DNA of 36,529 nt. It comes from JBLHKS01 sp047620505. GTDB taxonomy: Bacteria > Verrucomicrobiota > Verrucomicrobiia > Verrucomicrobiales > DEV007. The DNA lies in NCBI GenBank assembly GCA_047620505.1, contig JBLHKS010000055.1, positions 1 through 36,529 of the forward strand, read 5' to 3'. The first letter of the stretch is position 1. Each line of letters begins with the position of its first letter. Below the pieces are notes generated by a model. That model was given only the letters and a program-made list of their open reading frames with translations, made no database searches and was not told the origin of the DNA. Of this stretch, positions 33,917 through 36,529 are shown piece by piece. Position numbers and translations under genes: made by a program.

Positions 33917-34037
33917 ATCAAGAAAGTTAGATTTGTAGTCGCAGGCTGAAAATTCTCAGGAATCCGGTCAATCAAAAACGCTCCGAGCCGCAGCCGTTTT
34001 CCGTTGCGGATCCCGAGGTTCGCCTGAATCATCCGGG

Positions 34038-34838
34038 ATGAAACTCGGCTTCATTGGCGTAGGAAAAATGGGATCAGCGCTGCTGGAAGGCGTGCTCGCT
34101 TCCGGGGCTTGCAAACCGGACGAAATCGCGATCCACGACGTTTTCCAAGGCGCGGTTGACGCCTGTGTTCAGAAAACCGGGGTCGTCGCCGCTGGCTCAA
34201 ATGCGAAGGTCGTCGAGCTCTCAGACGCGTTCGTTCTCTGCGTGAAGCCGCACCACGCGCTCGAAACTTTGACTGAACTCACGGAAATTCCGGTTCGCGA
34301 CCGGCTTCTGATTTCGGTCGTCGCTGGCATCCAGATCGCCCGACTCGAAGAAGCTCTCGATAACCGGCATCGTGTGATTCGCGTGATGCCGAACACGCCG
34401 GCGCTCGTCGGGAAAGGAGCTTCCGCGTTCGCGCCCGGAACGCACGCGACCTCCGAAGATGCCGATCTCGTTCGAGGAATACTTGAGGCTGTCGGCGTCG
34501 CCGAGCAAGTCACCGAGCCGCAACTCGACGCCGTCACTGGCCTGAGCGGCAGCGGTCCGGCATACGTTTTTTCGATCATCGAAGCGATGGCCGATGGCGG
34601 AGTTCTTGAGGGATTGCCGCGTGCGACCGCGCTTCGGCTCGCTGCTCAAACTGTCGCTGGCGCTGCCGAACTCGTTCAGCAAACCGGCGAGCATCCCGCA
34701 ACTCTGCGAGACAACGTGGCCAGCCCGGGCGGCACCACGATCGCTGGAATTGCGGCGTTTGAAAAAGCGGGATTGCGATCAGCGTTGATCGAAGCCGTCC
34801 GAGCAGCTGCTCAGCGGTCAAGAGAACTTGGCGATTGA
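34038..34838 (+). CDS. proC: Pyrroline-5-carboxylate reductase
   Basis: The 266-residue protein has the NAD(P)-binding N-terminus (MKLGFIGVGKMGSALLEG), the middle signature RVMPNTPALVGKGAS, and the C-terminal family signature LSGSGPAYVF with ASPGGTTIAGI. Length is normal for the family. It reduces 1-pyrroline-5-carboxylate to L-proline with NAD(P)H in the last step of proline biosynthesis. It is divergent from the ferritin-like gene, across a 121-bp gap without a clear promoter. The last helix contains AAA encoded by AGCAGCTGCT at 34802. Confidence 0.97.
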   Translation: MKLGFIGVGKMGSALLEGVLASGACKPDEIAIHDVFQGAVDACVQKTGVVAAGSNAKVVELSDAFVLCVKPHHALETLTELTEIPVRDRLLISVVAGIQIARLEEALDNRHRVIRVMPNTPALVGKGASAFAPGTHATSEDADLVRGILEAVGVAEQVTEPQLDAVTGLSGSGPAYVFSIIEAMADGGVLEGLPRATALRLAAQTVAGAAELVQQTGEHPATLRDNVASPGGTTIAGIAAFEKAGLRSALIEAVRAAAQRSRELGD

Positions 34839-34901
34839 GAAGGTGGTCGAATCTCAGGATTTTATTAGACAAGCGCCGTTGTCTTAAGACACTTACGCCT
34901 C

Positions 34902-36314
34902 GTGCCGGACGCTGACCTTCGCCTACAATTTGAACAAGCCAATCATGGGCATGTTTATCGGTTTTTTGACGAACTGAGCGAAGCCGAGCAGGAGAAATTT
35001 GAGGATCAGCTCCGTCAAATCAGCTTGGATGAAATCAAAGAGCTGACGAGCCAACCTGAGCAGGTCTCCGGCGCCGTAAATCTGGAAGGAATCGAGCCCG
35101 CCAGCTACCGGCCGCTTCCAGAGTCCGGCGGCGATCCCGACGATTGGGCCGAAGCCACGAAAACGGGCGAAGCAGCTCTGCGGGCCGGGCGCGTTGCCGC
35201 CTTTACAGTCGCGGGCGGGCAGGGGACTCGACTCGACTGGCACAAGCCGAAGGGAACGTTTCCGGTTACCCCGATTCGGGAGGCGTCTCTCTTCCAGGTT
35301 TTCGCCGAGAAAATCCTCGCCGCCTCGCGTCGTTACGAAAAACCGGTGCCGTGGTTCATCATGACCTCGCTGATCAATCACGAGGAAACCATCGCGCATT
35401 TTGACGAGCATGATTTCTTCGGGCTCGATCGGAAACTCGTTCGGTTTTTCTCGCAAGGCCAGATGCCGGCTGTTGATGAGGAAGGCCGAATTATGATGGC
35501 TGGCAAGGGCGAAATCGCGTTCAACCCCGATGGCCACGGAGGCTCGCTTCGGGCTCTCGTTCGGAACGACTGCACAAAAATGATGCGCGAACTCGGCGTC
35601 GAATGCGTTAGCTACTTTCAGGTCGACAACCCGCTGATTCGCTGCGTCGACCCGGCCTTCATCGGCTTCCATTTGCGCGAAAAATCCGAGCTTTCCTGTA
35701 AGGCCTGCCCCAAGGCAAACGCAGAGGAAAAAGTCGGCGTTTTTGTCCGCGACCCGGACAACAATCTAGGCGTGATCGAGTACAGCGAGCTTGGCAAGCA
35801 TGCATTTGATATCGATCAGACCGGCTCGCTGAAATTCCGGGCCGGCTCCATCGCGATCCACATTTTTTCGGTCGATCTGATCGAAAACCTCGGCTTCGGG
35901 CAGGATTCTGCCAAGCGACTGCCCTTTCACCGGGCGCACAAAAAAGTAACCACGATCGATGCTGCAGGGAATCCTCACAAACCAACAAAAGCGAACGGCA
36001 TCAAGTTCGAAATGTTCGTCTTCGACGCCCTGAAATTTGCAAGGAATCCGGTCGTTATCGAGACCGCGCGACAGGACGATTTCAGCCCGGTAAAGAATTT
36101 CGAAGGAGTCGATTCGCCAGCCACCTGTCGTGTCGACCAGCTCAAACAATTCGCCAGCTGGGCGGCCGCCGCAGGCCAGCAGCTGCCGGTTGACGAAAAT
36201 GGTGTCCCTGCAGCGATCGAAGTCAGCCCGCTCTTTGCCTGCGACGAAGCGGAATTCGTCCGAAAAGTTCGAGAGCAAGGCCTTGAATTGAAGCCCGGAA
36301 TGATTCTGACCTGA
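34902..36314 (+). CDS. UDP-sugar pyrophosphorylase (UDPGP type I / UAP-like)
   Basis: The 470-residue protein, starting at GTG 34902, has the UDPGP nucleotide-binding signature VAGGQGTRLDWHKPKGTFPV at about 102-121, plus PWFIMTSLINHEET, the ribose/uracil-binding region GGSLRALVRNDC, and QVDNPLIRCVDP. The order fits the eukaryote-type UDP-N-acetylhexosamine pyrophosphorylase (UAP/AGX) branch found in PVC and related bacteria. It makes UDP-GlcNAc or a related UDP-sugar plus pyrophosphate from UTP and sugar-1-phosphate. Substrate specificity (GlcNAc versus GalNAc or glucose) is not settled by sequence. Cytoplasmic. A near copy of the palindrome (one mismatch) is at 36178. Confidence 0.9.
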   Translation: MPDADLRLQFEQANHGHVYRFFDELSEAEQEKFEDQLRQISLDEIKELTSQPEQVSGAVNLEGIEPASYRPLPESGGDPDDWAEATKTGEAALRAGRVAAFTVAGGQGTRLDWHKPKGTFPVTPIREASLFQVFAEKILAASRRYEKPVPWFIMTSLINHEETIAHFDEHDFFGLDRKLVRFFSQGQMPAVDEEGRIMMAGKGEIAFNPDGHGGSLRALVRNDCTKMMRELGVECVSYFQVDNPLIRCVDPAFIGFHLREKSELSCKACPKANAEEKVGVFVRDPDNNLGVIEYSELGKHAFDIDQTGSLKFRAGSIAIHIFSVDLIENLGFGQDSAKRLPFHRAHKKVTTIDAAGNPHKPTKANGIKFEMFVFDALKFARNPVVIETARQDDFSPVKNFEGVDSPATCRVDQLKQFASWAAAAGQQLPVDENGVPAAIEVSPLFACDEAEFVRKVREQGLELKPGMILT

Positions 36315-36329
36315 GGTGGCGTCCTGAGG

Positions 36330-36357
36330 TTGACATGCGGGCGAATCAAGGTAGTTT
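36330..36357 (+). promoter_or_regulatory. Sigma-70-type promoter of tRNA-Thr
   Basis: A perfect -35 TTGACA (36330-36335) is followed after 16 nt by TAGTTT (36352-36357, 3 of 6 matches to -10). Transcription would begin about 25 nt upstream of the tRNA. The intervening leader can form a CTCCC/GGGAG hairpin. Confidence 0.5.
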
Positions 36358-36385
36358 CAGCTCCCTTTTTTGGAGGGAGAATCAT

Positions 36386-36457
36386 GCCGGAGTAGCTCAG
36401 GGGTAGAGCAATTCATTCGTAATGAATAGGTCGTCGGTTCGAATCCGACCTTCGGCT
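36386..36457 (+). tRNA. tRNA-Thr (anticodon CGU)
   Basis: A complete 72-nt cloverleaf: acceptor GCCGGAG/CTTCGGC (one G-U pair), D arm GCTC/GAGC, anticodon stem ATTCA/TGAAT with loop TTCGTAA, variable loop AGGTC, and T arm GTCGG-TTCGAAT-CCGAC. Anticodon CGU reads ACG. CCA is not encoded. No other tRNA is visible in the remaining 72 bases. Confidence 0.95.
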
Positions 36458-36529
36458 CTCTCATTTTCAACGACTTACGCAGATTTCGCGAAGCTCAGAA
36501 ACACTCAGTATCCCTTTTTGTTGCCCTCC

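Larger units (their letters stand above)
2274..34811. repeat. Highly iterated palindrome AGCAGCTGCT (15 exact copies, dispersed)
   Basis: Exact copies start at 2274, 4581, 11846, 12752, 17839, 20558, 21193, 23407, 24463, 26325, 27610, 29403, 32486, 33822 and 34802. Ten of them are the full CAGCAGCTGCTG. One (4581) is intergenic; the others are in genes on both strands. Near copies with one mismatch start at 5908, 6425, 10379, 10901, 11022, 16372, 19966, 28640, 31387 and 36178. Function unknown. Confidence 0.9.

Noticed and set aside
33917..34037. Divergent promoters between the ferritin-like gene and proC
   Set aside because: No hexamer pair with correct spacing was convincing.
2274..34811. 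AGCAGCTGCT as a by-product of a recurrent QQLL protein motif
   Set aside because: Five copies encode Ala-Ala-Ala in another frame and one is intergenic, so the constraint is on DNA, not protein.
1..36529. CRISPR arrays, IS elements, rRNA
   Set aside because: No regularly spaced direct repeats, transposase ORFs or rRNA-like sequences were seen.

Overview
The window looks like a chromosomal segment of a Verrucomicrobiota or Planctomycetota-type (PVC) bacterium with moderately high GC. The evidence is the gene content: a large sulfatase with a C-terminal concanavalin-like region, a Tat-exported DUF1501 protein, Tat-exported orphan proteins, a giant pseudopilin-like adhesin, an FtsZ/tubulin-like membrane cluster, and few recognisable Shine-Dalgarno sequences. 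The exact taxon cannot be fixed from this sequence.

Layout. (1) Bases 1-4461: the 3' part of a giant secreted or surface protein with a prepilin-type N-terminus, cadherin/VCBS-like repeats, an anchor-A/ice-binding-like region and a DNRLRE-like tail. A possible 27-aa ORF and a SAM methyltransferase (4630-5427) follow. (2) 5588-19469: one long plus-strand operon, with ATGA overlaps or short gaps, for a membrane-associated machine. It encodes an MCE-like lipoprotein/membrane protein (interrupted by an in-frame TAG), a vWA-Ig-TM protein (apparently split by a frameshift), a 1026-aa FtsZ/tubulin-like protein, an 839-aa two-TM protein, and a 1567-aa polytopic protein with a P-loop module and a transglutaminase-like domain. 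(3) 19515-24674: an M20D amidohydrolase converging on a sulfatase, which lies downstream of a Tat-exported protein of unknown function. (4) 24749-28430: a decayed MscS-channel fragment, an ABC-F ATPase with its terminator, a small four-TM protein and a WD40 protein. (5) 28488-33916: an inverted-repeat element, then a minus-strand operon of a ferritin-like protein with a Cys-rich tail, a DUF2063 protein, a DUF692 multinuclear iron oxidase and a DUF1501 protein. The first three genes are coupled by ATGA overlaps. (6) 34038-36457: proC, a UDP-sugar pyrophosphorylase and tRNA-Thr(CGU).

Two signals stand out. First, the 10-bp palindrome AGCAGCTGCT occurs exactly 15 times in 36.5 kb, where a rough estimate expects about 0.04. 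It appears on both gene orientations, in two reading frames and between genes, so it behaves like a highly iterated palindrome analogous to cyanobacterial HIP1. Second, the ferritin-like protein carries a C-terminal Cys-rich block of the kind modified by DUF692 enzymes, next to its own DUF692 and DUF2063 genes. It may be a protein-sized substrate fused to a ferritin-like enzyme. The FtsZ/tubulin-like operon is a third system of interest, and the palindrome is sparse across it.
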